DNA from: JACPLA01 sp035291905 | GTDB lineage: Bacteria > Bacteroidota > Ignavibacteria > UBA10030 | Direction: 5' to 3' | Assembly (NCBI GenBank): GCA_035291905.1 | Contig: DATDRF010000241.1 | Span: 1-13,192 of the forward strand | Length of the DNA stretch: 13,192 nucleotides | In this document: positions 1-7,194 of the stretch, one piece after another | Numbering within the stretch: the stretch's first letter is position 1 | Layout: every line of letters begins with the position of its first letter | Notes under the pieces: model-generated | Told to the model about the DNA's origin: nothing | Database searches by the model: none | The model's input: the letters and a program-made list of their open reading frames with translations, nothing else | Position numbers and translations under genes: made by a program

Positions 1-1
1 C

Positions 2-952
2 AAAGTGTGGACTGTGGGGGATGATATCGCCTGGCTCCACGTGGACGATCAGGGCCAGCTTCGGGCCGTGAATCCCGAAGCGGGATTCTTCGGGGTCGCT
101 CCCGGGACTGGAACTCAGACCAACCCCGTGGCGATGGATACGATCGACAAGAATACGATTTTTACCAACGTTGCGTTGACCGACAAGAATGAACCCTGGT
201 GGGAAGGAATGGGTGTGCCTCCGCCCGGTGGATTGAAAGATTGGCAGGGGAATACCTGGGACGGGAAATCGCCTGCGGCCCATCCGAATTCACGTTTCAC
301 CTCTCCCGCGAGACAATGTCCCATTATCGATTCCGAATGGGAGAGCCCCGAGGGGGTCCCGATATCCGCGATCATTTTTGGGAGCCGGCGCTCGGTGATG
401 ATCCCTCTTGTCAATCAGGCGTTCGATTGGGAACACGGCGTATTCCTGGGGTCGAGCATGGGCGCTGAGACGACTGCCGCCGCTACGGGAAAAGTGGGAG
501 TCGTGAGGCGGGATCCGATGGCGATGCTTCCGTTTTGCGGCTACAACATGGGCGACTATTTTGGCCACTGGCTCCGGATGGGGAAGAAACTGAAGAAACC
601 GCCATTAATCTTTCGCGTGAATTGGTTCAGGAAGGATGAGAATGGGAAATTCCTGTGGCCCGGCTACGGAGAGAATATCCGCGTCCTCAAGTGGATCCTG
701 GAACGCGTCCGGGGCGGAGGAGAAGCAGTGGAAAGCCGGATTGGCTATCTTCCAACGCCCAATGCGATCGACCTTCACGGCCTGCCCCTGCTCAATGGGG
801 CGATGAAAATCCTCACCGACGTTGACAAGGACGGATGGCTGCATGCGATCGGCGGGATCCATGAGTTCTACAGGCAATTCGGAGAGAGACTTCCCGGGGA
901 ACTTTGGAATCAATCAAATCAACTCAAGAAACGACTTGAATCAATGCACTGA
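2..952 (+). CDS. pckG: Phosphoenolpyruvate carboxykinase (GTP), C-terminal half, 5' partial
   Basis: This enzyme converts oxaloacetate plus GTP to phosphoenolpyruvate, CO2 and GDP at the entry to gluconeogenesis, in the cytosol. The frame is open to the left edge, so the GTG at 5 is probably internal. About 316 of the roughly 600 residues usual for the family are present; the P-loop half lies outside the window. Visible family blocks are TVGDDIAWL, NPEAGFFGVAPGT, KNTIFTNVA, AHPNSRFTSPARQCPIID, the lid-loop region GSSMGAETTAAA, and the guanine-site segment NWFRKDENGKFLWPGYGEN. By remembered alignment to vertebrate PEPCK, the three aromatic guanine-site positions (F517, F525, F530) are Phe, Phe and Tyr here. 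The family match is extended and leaves little doubt that this is the GTP-dependent rather than the unrelated ATP-dependent enzyme. A short hairpin follows the stop codon. Confidence 0.95.
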   Translation, partial: KVWTVGDDIAWLHVDDQGQLRAVNPEAGFFGVAPGTGTQTNPVAMDTIDKNTIFTNVALTDKNEPWWEGMGVPPPGGLKDWQGNTWDGKSPAAHPNSRFTSPARQCPIIDSEWESPEGVPISAIIFGSRRSVMIPLVNQAFDWEHGVFLGSSMGAETTAAATGKVGVVRRDPMAMLPFCGYNMGDYFGHWLRMGKKLKKPPLIFRVNWFRKDENGKFLWPGYGENIRVLKWILERVRGGGEAVESRIGYLPTPNAIDLHGLPLLNGAMKILTDVDKDGWLHAIGGIHEFYRQFGERLPGELWNQSNQLKKRLESMH

Positions 953-962
953 AGTGTTGTGC

Positions 963-981
963 GTCGGAATGTTGTTCCGAC
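963..981 (+). terminator. Hairpin after pckG, possible weak terminator
   Basis: A perfect 7-bp inverted repeat (GTCGGAA, 5-nt loop, TTCCGAC) lies 11 bases after the pckG stop codon. No T-tract follows it, so it is not a classical intrinsic terminator. It could protect the 3' end of the pckG message or be chance. Confidence 0.3.
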
Positions 982-1027
982 CTCACGTCGATTGGCATTA
1001 TCGAACAACCATCATAAGGCACAAGAA

Positions 1028-1675
1028 ATGAAACTGGATCAGCTTATTCGGAAACTACTTCCGCACGATGATAAATTCTTTACACTGCTCGGAGAATCCA
1101 CCCGAAACCTCCTCATGGCTGCCGATATGATGAAACAGCTCATGAATGCGCGGGACCAGAAGCAACAGAAACAGCTCGTGAACGAGATCAAGGACCTTGA
1201 ACATCGCGGTGATTCCGTGACACACAAGATCTTCTCGGAGCTCAACGCGACATTTGTGACCCCGCTTGATCGTGAGGATATCCATGTCCTTACATCCGCG
1301 TTGGACGACATTCTGGACCACATCGACGGCAGTGCACAGCGCATGGTGCTGTACAACATTCGAAAATCTCCTCATGAGTTGGTCCGTCTAAGCGATGTCC
1401 TCTACCTTTCCGTGGAAGAGCTTCACCGCGGCGTCAGCCTGATGAGGGATCTCCACCACCCGGAGCGGCTGATGGAAGTGTTTCAGAAAGTGAATCAGTA
1501 CGAAAACGAGGCTGATTCCATTTTCGACAGAGCGATAGCGGATCTCTTCAAGAAAGAAAAGAATCCGATCCAGATCATCAAACTGAAGGAGATCTACGTG
1601 GGGTTGGAAACTGCGACCGACAAATGCGAGGACGCAGCGAACGTGCTCGAAGGGATAGTCATCAAGCATGCTTAG
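1028..1675 (+). CDS. DUF47/PhoU-like phosphate transport accessory protein
   Basis: This is a 215-residue, almost entirely helical cytosolic protein of the DUF47 family, which resembles PhoU. Members are commonly encoded directly upstream of a PiT phosphate transporter and are thought to modulate it. Family-like segments include KLLPHDDKFFTLL near the N-terminus, the metal-ligand-type helices around KDLEHRGDSVTHKIFSEL and FVTPLDREDIHVLTSALDDILDHIDG, and the second repeat YENEADSIFDRAIADLF with GLETATDKCEDAANVLEGI at the end. I chose the ATG at 1028 because the protein then begins MKLDQLIRKLLP, as expected; the frame is open further upstream to 959, but that extension looks like untranslated sequence. 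The pit gene begins 33 bp downstream, so the two are probably one operon. The ligand and exact regulatory mechanism cannot be seen from the sequence. Confidence 0.9.
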   Translation: MKLDQLIRKLLPHDDKFFTLLGESTRNLLMAADMMKQLMNARDQKQQKQLVNEIKDLEHRGDSVTHKIFSELNATFVTPLDREDIHVLTSALDDILDHIDGSAQRMVLYNIRKSPHELVRLSDVLYLSVEELHRGVSLMRDLHHPERLMEVFQKVNQYENEADSIFDRAIADLFKKEKNPIQIIKLKEIYVGLETATDKCEDAANVLEGIVIKHA

Positions 1676-1708
1676 GGTGACCCATTATTCCAGCAAACCG
1701 AGAAAGCT

Positions 1709-2695
1709 ATGTTGACGCTCACGATAATCATTATTGTCATTGCGTTACTGTTCGATTTCCTCAACGGGATGAATGACGCCGCAAATTCTATTGCGACAGT
1801 GGTTTCCACGCGCGTCCTGTCGCCAAAGATGGCGGTCTTATGGGCCGCCTTTTTCAATTTTGTCGCGGCTTTCGGCTTTGGTGTGGCCGTAGCCAAGACG
1901 ATTGGCAAAGGGATTATCGATCCGGCGATCGTCAATCAGCACGTAATACTGGCTGCACTCGTCGGCGCCATCTTGTGGACTCATCTTTGTACGCACTACG
2001 GTCTTCCTATCAGTGTTTCTCACTCATTGATCGGTGGGTTGGCCGGGGCAGGGCTCATCAAGGGGGGGCTTGTTGCCCTGAACGCCGCCGGGATCATTAA
2101 GGTGGTGGTGTTCATTTTCCTTGCACCCGTGATCGGACTCATTGGGGGATTCGTACTGATGATTGCGGTAAACTGGATTTTTCGTAGCTTTTCCGGTCGA
2201 AGGGTCGACAGTTGGTTCCGTGTCGGGCAGCTCCTGTCATCAGCGGCCTACAGTCTGGGCCATGGCATGAATGATGCTCAGAAAACAATGGGGATCATCA
2301 CGATTCTATTGTATTCCGGCGGGTATCTCTCCGAATTTGAAGTGCCGACGTGGGTAATTCTATCAGCCCACACGGCGATAGGCTTGGGTACTCTTGCCGG
2401 CGGATGGAAGGTGATTCGAACCATGGGAGTCAAATTAACGCATCTTAGGCCGGTAGGAGGATTCTGCGCCGAATCCGGAGGGGCTTTCGTCCTGTTGGGT
2501 ACCGCAATGGCGGGAATCCCTGTCAGCACAACCCATACAATCGCAGGGGCGATTATGGGTGTCGGTGCAACACGTCGATTGTCCGCCGTTCGATGGGGGG
2601 TCGCGCGTCGTATCGTTGTCGCTTGGGTACTTACTATTCCTGTCTCGGCCGGCGTTGCCGCTCTTGCTTTTCTGATTCTGGAGCCGTTCTTCTAG
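1709..2695 (+). CDS. pit: PiT-family inorganic phosphate transporter
   Basis: This is a 328-residue integral inner-membrane protein that imports phosphate (as metal phosphate with protons, or with sodium; the coupling ion cannot be told from sequence). Both PiT signature repeats are present: FLNGMNDAANSIAT near residues 18-31 and LGHGMNDAQKTMG near residues 185-200, each carrying the GxNDxxN/Q core. The conserved STTHTIAGAIMGVG motif precedes the last helices. Around ten strongly hydrophobic segments are spread along the whole length. The size is at the compact end of bacterial PiT proteins, with no large central cytosolic loop. It follows the DUF47 gene on the same strand, which supports a phosphate-uptake role. 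The stop codon is only 9 bp from the end of the convergent SDR gene, and no intrinsic terminator lies in the gap. Confidence 0.95.
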   Translation: MLTLTIIIIVIALLFDFLNGMNDAANSIATVVSTRVLSPKMAVLWAAFFNFVAAFGFGVAVAKTIGKGIIDPAIVNQHVILAALVGAILWTHLCTHYGLPISVSHSLIGGLAGAGLIKGGLVALNAAGIIKVVVFIFLAPVIGLIGGFVLMIAVNWIFRSFSGRRVDSWFRVGQLLSSAAYSLGHGMNDAQKTMGIITILLYSGGYLSEFEVPTWVILSAHTAIGLGTLAGGWKVIRTMGVKLTHLRPVGGFCAESGGAFVLLGTAMAGIPVSTTHTIAGAIMGVGATRRLSAVRWGVARRIVVAWVLTIPVSAGVAALAFLILEPFF

Positions 2696-2704
2696 ATAGC
2701 AACC

Positions 2705-3704
2705 TCACAGCCATTTCTGCTCCCTGTACCAATCAAGGGTCCGACGTAGTCCTTCCTCGGCTTTCACCATGGTGGTGAAACCAAGTTCCTTCTGAAACTT
2801 GGCAGGATCACAAACCCAATGTGGTGTCAGTAGATCCTTGACTTTGTCGATATTTACAACGGAAGGCTTGGGCAAGATCCATGAAACGGCCTGCGTAGCG
2901 GCGGCGATCGAGTAGACGAGAGAAGTGGGAAGGGGAAGGCGGAAGGCACTTTTTCCGAGCAATCCGGCGGCTATGTCGACAAGGGCGGAGAATCCGTACT
3001 GTTCGGCATCCGCAACAAAATAAGTCTCTCCCTTTGTTTTTTCCGACACAGTCGCGATTCCAATTGCCCGAGCGAGCTCGGGAGCGTAGACGAGACTGAG
3101 AGTCTTGTTAGGGGAACCGATGACCGGTACGAGTCCAAAACTGATCCAACGAAACATGTCAAGGATATCGCTGTCGCGCGGTCCGTACACGGCGGGGGGG
3201 CGAATCACGACCACGGGAATGTCCTGAGAGAATCGCATGCAGACGCGTTCTGCTTCGAGCTTGGACTCTCCGTATGATGTGATGGGACGACAGGGGGCAG
3301 TTTCGTCGACAGGCTTTCCCTCCGGGCTCGGGCCAACCGCCGTCAAACTGCTGAGATAGCAGAACTTCTTCACTCCGCCTGCTTTTCTGCAGGCATCGAG
3401 AAGGTTGGCGGTGACCTCGACATTTCCCCTGAAGAAATCTTTTCGCCGTCTTCCCCGCGTGGTCCCGGCAACATGAACGACGTAATCCGCGCCGTGTACG
3501 TGTCGTGCGAGAGTCGCAGCGTGAGAGAAATTTGTTTCGATGATCTCGGCCGGCAGGTTTTTCAGCCAGCCGATTCCGTTGCGGCGGGGACGAATGAGAC
3601 AGCGGACATGAAAACCGAGGCGAATAAACTCTTCGACCGTGTGGCTGCCGATAAACCCCGTACCTCCTGTGATCGCGACCGTCGGAATGGGAAGAGCCCT
3701 TCAT
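2705..3704 (-). CDS. Extended SDR (NAD-dependent epimerase/dehydratase family), candidate ceramide reductase CerR; apparent frameshift at start
   Basis: This is an NAD(P)-dependent extended short-chain dehydrogenase of about 332 residues, if one base is disregarded near the start. The Rossmann motif GGTGFIG is at about residues 13-19, the SSLTAVG strand at about 118-124, and the catalytic YGESK (Tyr144, Lys148) follows. The frame holding all of these is open from 2705 to 3700, but it has no ATG, GTG or TTG before the Rossmann motif: its first in-frame start is a GTG at 3373, far too late. The ATG at 3704-3702 joins this frame only if one G of the GGG at 3699-3697 is absent, which would give the plausible beginning MKALPIPTVAITGG. 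An ATT at 3688 is a less likely start. The gene is divergent from a serine palmitoyltransferase homologue, and epimerase-family CerR does the ketone reduction in Caulobacter ceramide synthesis. I infer that role here; the substrate is unproven and sugar or steroid-like SDR functions remain possible. Confidence 0.8.
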
Positions 3705-3796
3705 TGACATTGCCTACATATTGAAGTATATTGAAAAAAATTTCGACAAGCAAAAGAAGCTTGATGCTGTTCATGAGGTGCCATTGAAAATGGGAG
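3705..3796. promoter_or_regulatory. Divergent intergenic region between the SDR and spt genes
   Basis: This 92-bp AT-rich gap must hold the promoters for both the leftward SDR gene and the rightward spt gene, if spt is transcribed from close by. It includes a run of seven A residues at about 3734-3740 and two copies of ATATTGAA. I cannot assign -35 and -10 boxes with confidence, because promoter consensus differs in Bacteroidota. The location is the main support. Confidence 0.45.
3718..3735 (+). repeat. Tandem ATATTGAA direct repeat, possible operator
   Basis: The 8-mer ATATTGAA occurs at 3718-3725 and again at 3728-3735, so the copies are 10 bp apart, one helical turn. They lie in the divergent promoter gap, 14 bp from the presumed SDR start. 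This arrangement suits a regulator that binds one face of the helix. It could also be chance in AT-rich DNA. Confidence 0.4.
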
Positions 3797-5017
3797 ATGA
3801 CGTTGGACCTTTTCGAGAAGTGTAGACAATTCACCCGCGCCGACGAAGTAAAGGCGTTGGGGATGTATCCATATTTTCATGCCATAGAGGAGAGTGAGGG
3901 ACCTGTTGTTCGTATTGAAGGACGCAAAGTGATCATGGCGGGATCGAACAACTATCTCGGCCTTACCGCTGATCCCCGCGTGAAAGAGGCTGCACGAAAG
4001 GCGATCGACAAATACGGCACGGGCTGTTCCGGATCGCGCTATCTCACCGGGACACTCGACCTGCACGTCGAACTCGAACGCCGTCTTTCGGCCTTCTTCG
4101 GAAAAGAAGACTGCCTTCTCTATAGCACAGGATATCAAACGGCACAAGGGATAATCCCGACCCTCGTGCAGCGCGGTGAATACGTGGTCTCCGACAAGGA
4201 TAACCACGCTTGCATCGTTGCCGGTAATCTGATGGCGGCCGGAGGGAACTCTCTCATGGACGGTAAGGCGCAAACCATTGTGCGATACAAGCACAACGAT
4301 ATGAAGCATCTGGAAAGCGTCATATCGAACCTGCCGGCGGATGCGGGAAAATTGATCGTGTCCGACGGTGTTTTCAGCACTTCGGGTGAAATTGTCAATC
4401 TGCCCGAAATGGTGAGAATAGCCAAGAAATACAACGGTAGAATCCTCATCGACGACGCACATGCGGTGGGCGTCATCGGCAAGGGGGGGAGAGGCACCGC
4501 GAGCCACTACGGTCTCGAAAAGGAGACCGATATGACCATGGGTACGTTCAGCAAGACGTTCGCCTCTTTGGGGGGGTTCGTCGTCGGTGATCGTTCTGTC
4601 ATCAATTACCTGAAACACCAGGCTCCGGCCCTGATTTTCAGCGCAAGCCCCACCCCTGCATCGGTCGCAGCTGCGATCGTGGCCCTGGATATCCTCGAGA
4701 AAGAGCCGGAGCTGATCGACAAACTCATGTATAATGCACGAAAAATGAGGGTGGGACTGGCAAAAATGGGGTACAGGGTGAATGAACATGACTCCGCCGT
4801 GGTTCCCGTGATCATCGGGGACACGGAAAAAGTCCTCATGATGTGGCGGGGACTGTTCGATGCGGGGGTCTTTGTGAATGCATTCATTCGTCCGGGAGTC
4901 CCGCCGGGGATGGAAATGCTCCGGACAAGCTATATGGCGACACATGAGGACCACCATTTGGACAAGATCCTTGAGATCTTCTGTTCGGTTGGTAAGAAAC
5001 TCGGCATCATCAACTAG
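3797..5017 (+). CDS. spt: Serine palmitoyltransferase-like PLP-dependent alpha-oxoamine synthase
   Basis: This 406-residue, fold-type I PLP enzyme most likely condenses L-serine with a long-chain acyl thioester to 3-ketosphinganine, the first step of sphingolipid synthesis, in the cytosol. Visible elements are SNNYLGL (50-56), GTGCSGSRYLTGT (74-86), the cofactor-stacking His137 in DNHACIVAG, DDAHAVG with Asp219 and His222, the Schiff-base Lys253 in GTFSKTFASLGG, and Arg376 in MLRTSYMATH. The N-terminus (DLFEKC... GMYPYF) resembles Bacteroidota SPT more than BioF or glycine acetyltransferase. The ATG at 3797 directly abuts a GGGAG sequence; the TTG at 3803 has a better 6-nt spacing and would start the protein at M-DLFEKC, so either start is possible. 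The gene is divergent from an SDR and upstream of a GNAT-type acyltransferase, matching the three-enzyme ceramide pathway. KBL (2-amino-3-ketobutyrate ligase) or BioF are alternatives, but no biotin or threonine genes are nearby. Confidence 0.85.
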   Translation: MTLDLFEKCRQFTRADEVKALGMYPYFHAIEESEGPVVRIEGRKVIMAGSNNYLGLTADPRVKEAARKAIDKYGTGCSGSRYLTGTLDLHVELERRLSAFFGKEDCLLYSTGYQTAQGIIPTLVQRGEYVVSDKDNHACIVAGNLMAAGGNSLMDGKAQTIVRYKHNDMKHLESVISNLPADAGKLIVSDGVFSTSGEIVNLPEMVRIAKKYNGRILIDDAHAVGVIGKGGRGTASHYGLEKETDMTMGTFSKTFASLGGFVVGDRSVINYLKHQAPALIFSASPTPASVAAAIVALDILEKEPELIDKLMYNARKMRVGLAKMGYRVNEHDSAVVPVIIGDTEKVLMMWRGLFDAGVFVNAFIRPGVPPGMEMLRTSYMATHEDHHLDKILEIFCSVGKKLGIIN

Positions 5018-5051
5018 TCGATCATGATCGCCCGCGCAAGTTGTTGATTGA

Positions 5052-5087
5052 AGACGCCGCGACAGACTCTGCCGCGGCGTTTCTTTT
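5052..5087 (+). terminator. Rho-independent terminator after spt
   Basis: A perfect 8-bp GC-rich stem (ACGCCGCG at 5054-5061 with CGCGGCGT at 5073-5080), extendable by a G-T and an A-T pair, is followed by TTTCTTTT. It begins about 35 bp after the spt stop codon. It should end spt transcripts and implies that the next gene starts after it. Confidence 0.8.
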
Positions 5088-5121
5088 GCGCTTCATATTC
5101 CCACAAATCCCTGCCGATTCT

Positions 5122-6240
5122 ATGGACGCCATCACCATTCGGCCGCTCAGCGGCTCACGAGATACAAAGGAGTTTATTCGCTTCCTTTGGACTCTCTATG
5201 GAAACGACCCAGTCTGGGTTCCTCCACTCTGGATGGACCGAAAAAAACTCATGGACAGGAAGAAGAATCCGTTCTATCAGCACGCGGACGCAGAATTCTT
5301 CCTGGCCGAGCGCGGAGGGGTGACGGTGGGGAGAATTGCCGCCATTGTGAACCATAATCATAACAAGGAACACAATGATAAGGTCGGTTTCTTCGGGTTC
5401 TTTGAATCCATCGACGATCAATCGGTTGCGAACGCCCTGCTTGACAAGGCGAAGGAGTATCTTCGGGCACGGGGCATGAACACGATGCGCGGCCCTGTGA
5501 CACCTTCCGTGAATGACGAATACGGGCTTTTGGTGGAAGGCTTCGACAAGCCTGCGGTGATTCTCATGCCGTACAATCCGCCGTATTACATCAAACTGTT
5601 GGAAGGATACGGCCTGACGAAGGTCAAGGATCTCTTCTCCTACCTCCTGAACCAGGACAAGGTGTACTCGGAAAAGCTCGAGCGCGTAAACAATCTCGTG
5701 AAGGAGCGGCACAACCTGGTCTTTCGCCCTCTCGATATAAAACACTTTGATGATGAAGTACAGAAGCTGAAGGATGTCTACAACAAGGCATGGATGTACA
5801 ACTGGGGCGCGGTGCAGATGACCGACGCTGAGATCAGTGCACTTGCGGCGGATCTTAAACCGATAGTTGTTCCTGATTTATTGATCTTTGCCGAGAAGGA
5901 TGGCAAGACTATTGGATTTGGCCTCTCTCTTCCCGATATTAACATTGCTTTGAAGCACAATAAGCGGGGGTGGCTGATTCCGGGGTTGATGCACTTGATG
6001 CTGAGGAAGAAGGAGATCAATCTCTGCCGGATCATTGCCCTGGGAGTGCTGCCCGAGTATCTGTACACGGGTGCTGCCGGGGTCTTGTTCTATGAAACCG
6101 CTGTTCGCGCCAAAAAGCTGGGGTACTACTTTGGGGACGCGGGATGGATCCTGGAAGACAATGAGAAGATGATTCGCGCAGCGAAGACGCTGAATGGCGA
6201 ACCCTACAAGCGGTACCGACTCTACGAAATGTCCATCTAA
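5122..6240 (+). CDS. GNAT-superfamily acyltransferase, candidate bacterial ceramide synthase (bCerS-like)
   Basis: This 372-residue protein belongs to a family usually annotated as hypothetical or GNAT N-acetyltransferase. Recognisable segments are YGNDPVWVPPLW (26-37), NPFYQHADAEFFLAERGG (49-66), the first acyl-CoA-type strand and turn VGRIAAIVNHNHN (69-81), HNDKVGFFGFFE (84-95), RGPVTPSVNDEYGLLVEGF (123-141) and MPYNPPYYIKLLEGYG (149-164). A second GNAT-like half lies in the C-terminal part (FAEKDGKTIGFGLSLPDIN onwards), ending with a KRYRLYEM strand. In Caulobacter, a protein of this type, bCerS, N-acylates the sphingoid base, and the neighbouring spt and SDR genes support the same role here; this is inference from family resemblance and context. 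I chose the ATG at 5122 because the longer frame from 5041 would read through the terminator hairpin. No clear Shine-Dalgarno site precedes it. An unrelated small-molecule acyltransferase remains the alternative. Confidence 0.75.
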   Translation: MDAITIRPLSGSRDTKEFIRFLWTLYGNDPVWVPPLWMDRKKLMDRKKNPFYQHADAEFFLAERGGVTVGRIAAIVNHNHNKEHNDKVGFFGFFESIDDQSVANALLDKAKEYLRARGMNTMRGPVTPSVNDEYGLLVEGFDKPAVILMPYNPPYYIKLLEGYGLTKVKDLFSYLLNQDKVYSEKLERVNNLVKERHNLVFRPLDIKHFDDEVQKLKDVYNKAWMYNWGAVQMTDAEISALAADLKPIVVPDLLIFAEKDGKTIGFGLSLPDINIALKHNKRGWLIPGLMHLMLRKKEINLCRIIALGVLPEYLYTGAAGVLFYETAVRAKKLGYYFGDAGWILEDNEKMIRAAKTLNGEPYKRYRLYEMSI

Positions 6241-6273
6241 TGAGCGTTGACTATTCGAGGAAGGAACGCTGTC

Positions 6274-7191
6274 ATGCCTGTCAAAAAAGTTGATACAATT
6301 TGGATGAACGGGAAGCTTATCAAGTGGGAGGATGCAAAGATCCACATCCTGTCCCATGTGATTCACTACGGTTCGGGGTGGTTTGAAGGAATCCGCTGCT
6401 ATAACACAAAAAAGGGTTCGGCGATTTTCCGGTTGGATGCACATATCCGCAGATTGTACGATTCGGCAAAGATCTATCGAAGTGACATCACTTACAAAAA
6501 GGCTGATCTTGAAAAAGCCATCAAAGAGACCATCCGTGCAAACAAGCTGAAGGCCTGCTACATTCGCCCGCTTGTGTACCGCGGGTACGGCGACGTCGGT
6601 GTTAATCCGACCGGCTGTCCGGTGGATGTTGCTATTGCAGTTTGGGAATGGGGAGCGTACCTTGGAGATGCCGCCCTTGAGAAGGGGATCGATGTCTGCG
6701 TTGCGTCATGGCATCGTTCGGCGCCCAACACGTTTGCCACCATGGCAAAATCGAGCGGCAATTATCTGAATTCGCAGCTCATCAAGCTCGAGGCAATTGC
6801 AGGCGGATACGTGGAGGGAATAGCCCTTGACTACGCTGGCAACGTGAGTGAGGGGAGCGGAGAGAATATCTTTCTCGTTCGCGATGAAACGGTCTTTACA
6901 CCCACCCTCGCGTCTGCGCTGTTGCCCGGAGTGACCCGTTCCGCGATTATCACGTTGGCGAAGAAATTGGGATATCCGGTCGTAGAAATGCAGATCCCCA
7001 GGGAAATGCTGTATACGTCCGAGGAACTCTTCTTCACGGGAACCGCAGCCGAGATCACCCCCATCCGCTCCGTGGATAAGATTGTTGTGGGGGAGGGGAA
7101 ACCGGGGCCGGTCACCAAAGAGCTCCAAAAGGCATTCTTCGACGTGGTCCACAACGGAAACGATAAATATCACTGGTTAACGTTCATTTGA
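6274..7191 (+). CDS. ilvE: Branched-chain amino acid aminotransferase
   Basis: This 305-residue fold-type IV PLP enzyme reversibly transfers the amino group between leucine, isoleucine or valine and 2-oxoglutarate, in the cytosol. The Schiff-base lysine is Lys159 in MAKSSGNYLNSQL, matching the position in E. coli IlvE. Other family blocks are HVIHYGSGWFEGIRCY (28-43), EGIALDYAGNVSEGSGENIFLV with Glu193, SALLPGVTRSAII, and TGTAAEITPIRSVD. The ATG at 6274 is preferred over the TTG at 6247 because it gives the usual MDGK-like start (MPVKKVDTIWMNGK) and has a GAGGAAGGA ribosome-binding site 8 or so bases upstream. It follows the GNAT gene by 33 bp and precedes the cyclic-nucleotide-binding gene by 3 bp, so these are probably cotranscribed. 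Its 2-oxo acids also feed the iso-branched fatty acid starters common in Bacteroidota lipids. Confidence 0.95.
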   Translation: MPVKKVDTIWMNGKLIKWEDAKIHILSHVIHYGSGWFEGIRCYNTKKGSAIFRLDAHIRRLYDSAKIYRSDITYKKADLEKAIKETIRANKLKACYIRPLVYRGYGDVGVNPTGCPVDVAIAVWEWGAYLGDAALEKGIDVCVASWHRSAPNTFATMAKSSGNYLNSQLIKLEAIAGGYVEGIALDYAGNVSEGSGENIFLVRDETVFTPTLASALLPGVTRSAIITLAKKLGYPVVEMQIPREMLYTSEELFFTGTAAEITPIRSVDKIVVGEGKPGPVTKELQKAFFDVVHNGNDKYHWLTFI

Positions 7192-7194
7192 TCT

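Noticed and set aside
3159..3710. Minus-strand frame starting with ATG upstream of the SDR
   Set aside because: Its translation is low-complexity Arg/Ser/His-rich sequence, and the Rossmann motif lies in the neighbouring frame. Only its start codon region is likely to matter, as the displaced start of the SDR gene.
3701..4957. 418-codon open frame on the minus strand opposite spt
   Set aside because: It is rich in His, Arg and Cys, has no family resemblance, and lies entirely antisense to a well-recognised PLP enzyme; it is a high-GC shadow frame.
5041..5121. Upstream extension of the GNAT gene from a TTG at 5041
   Set aside because: The extension would translate the terminator hairpin of spt and has no similarity to the family N-terminus.
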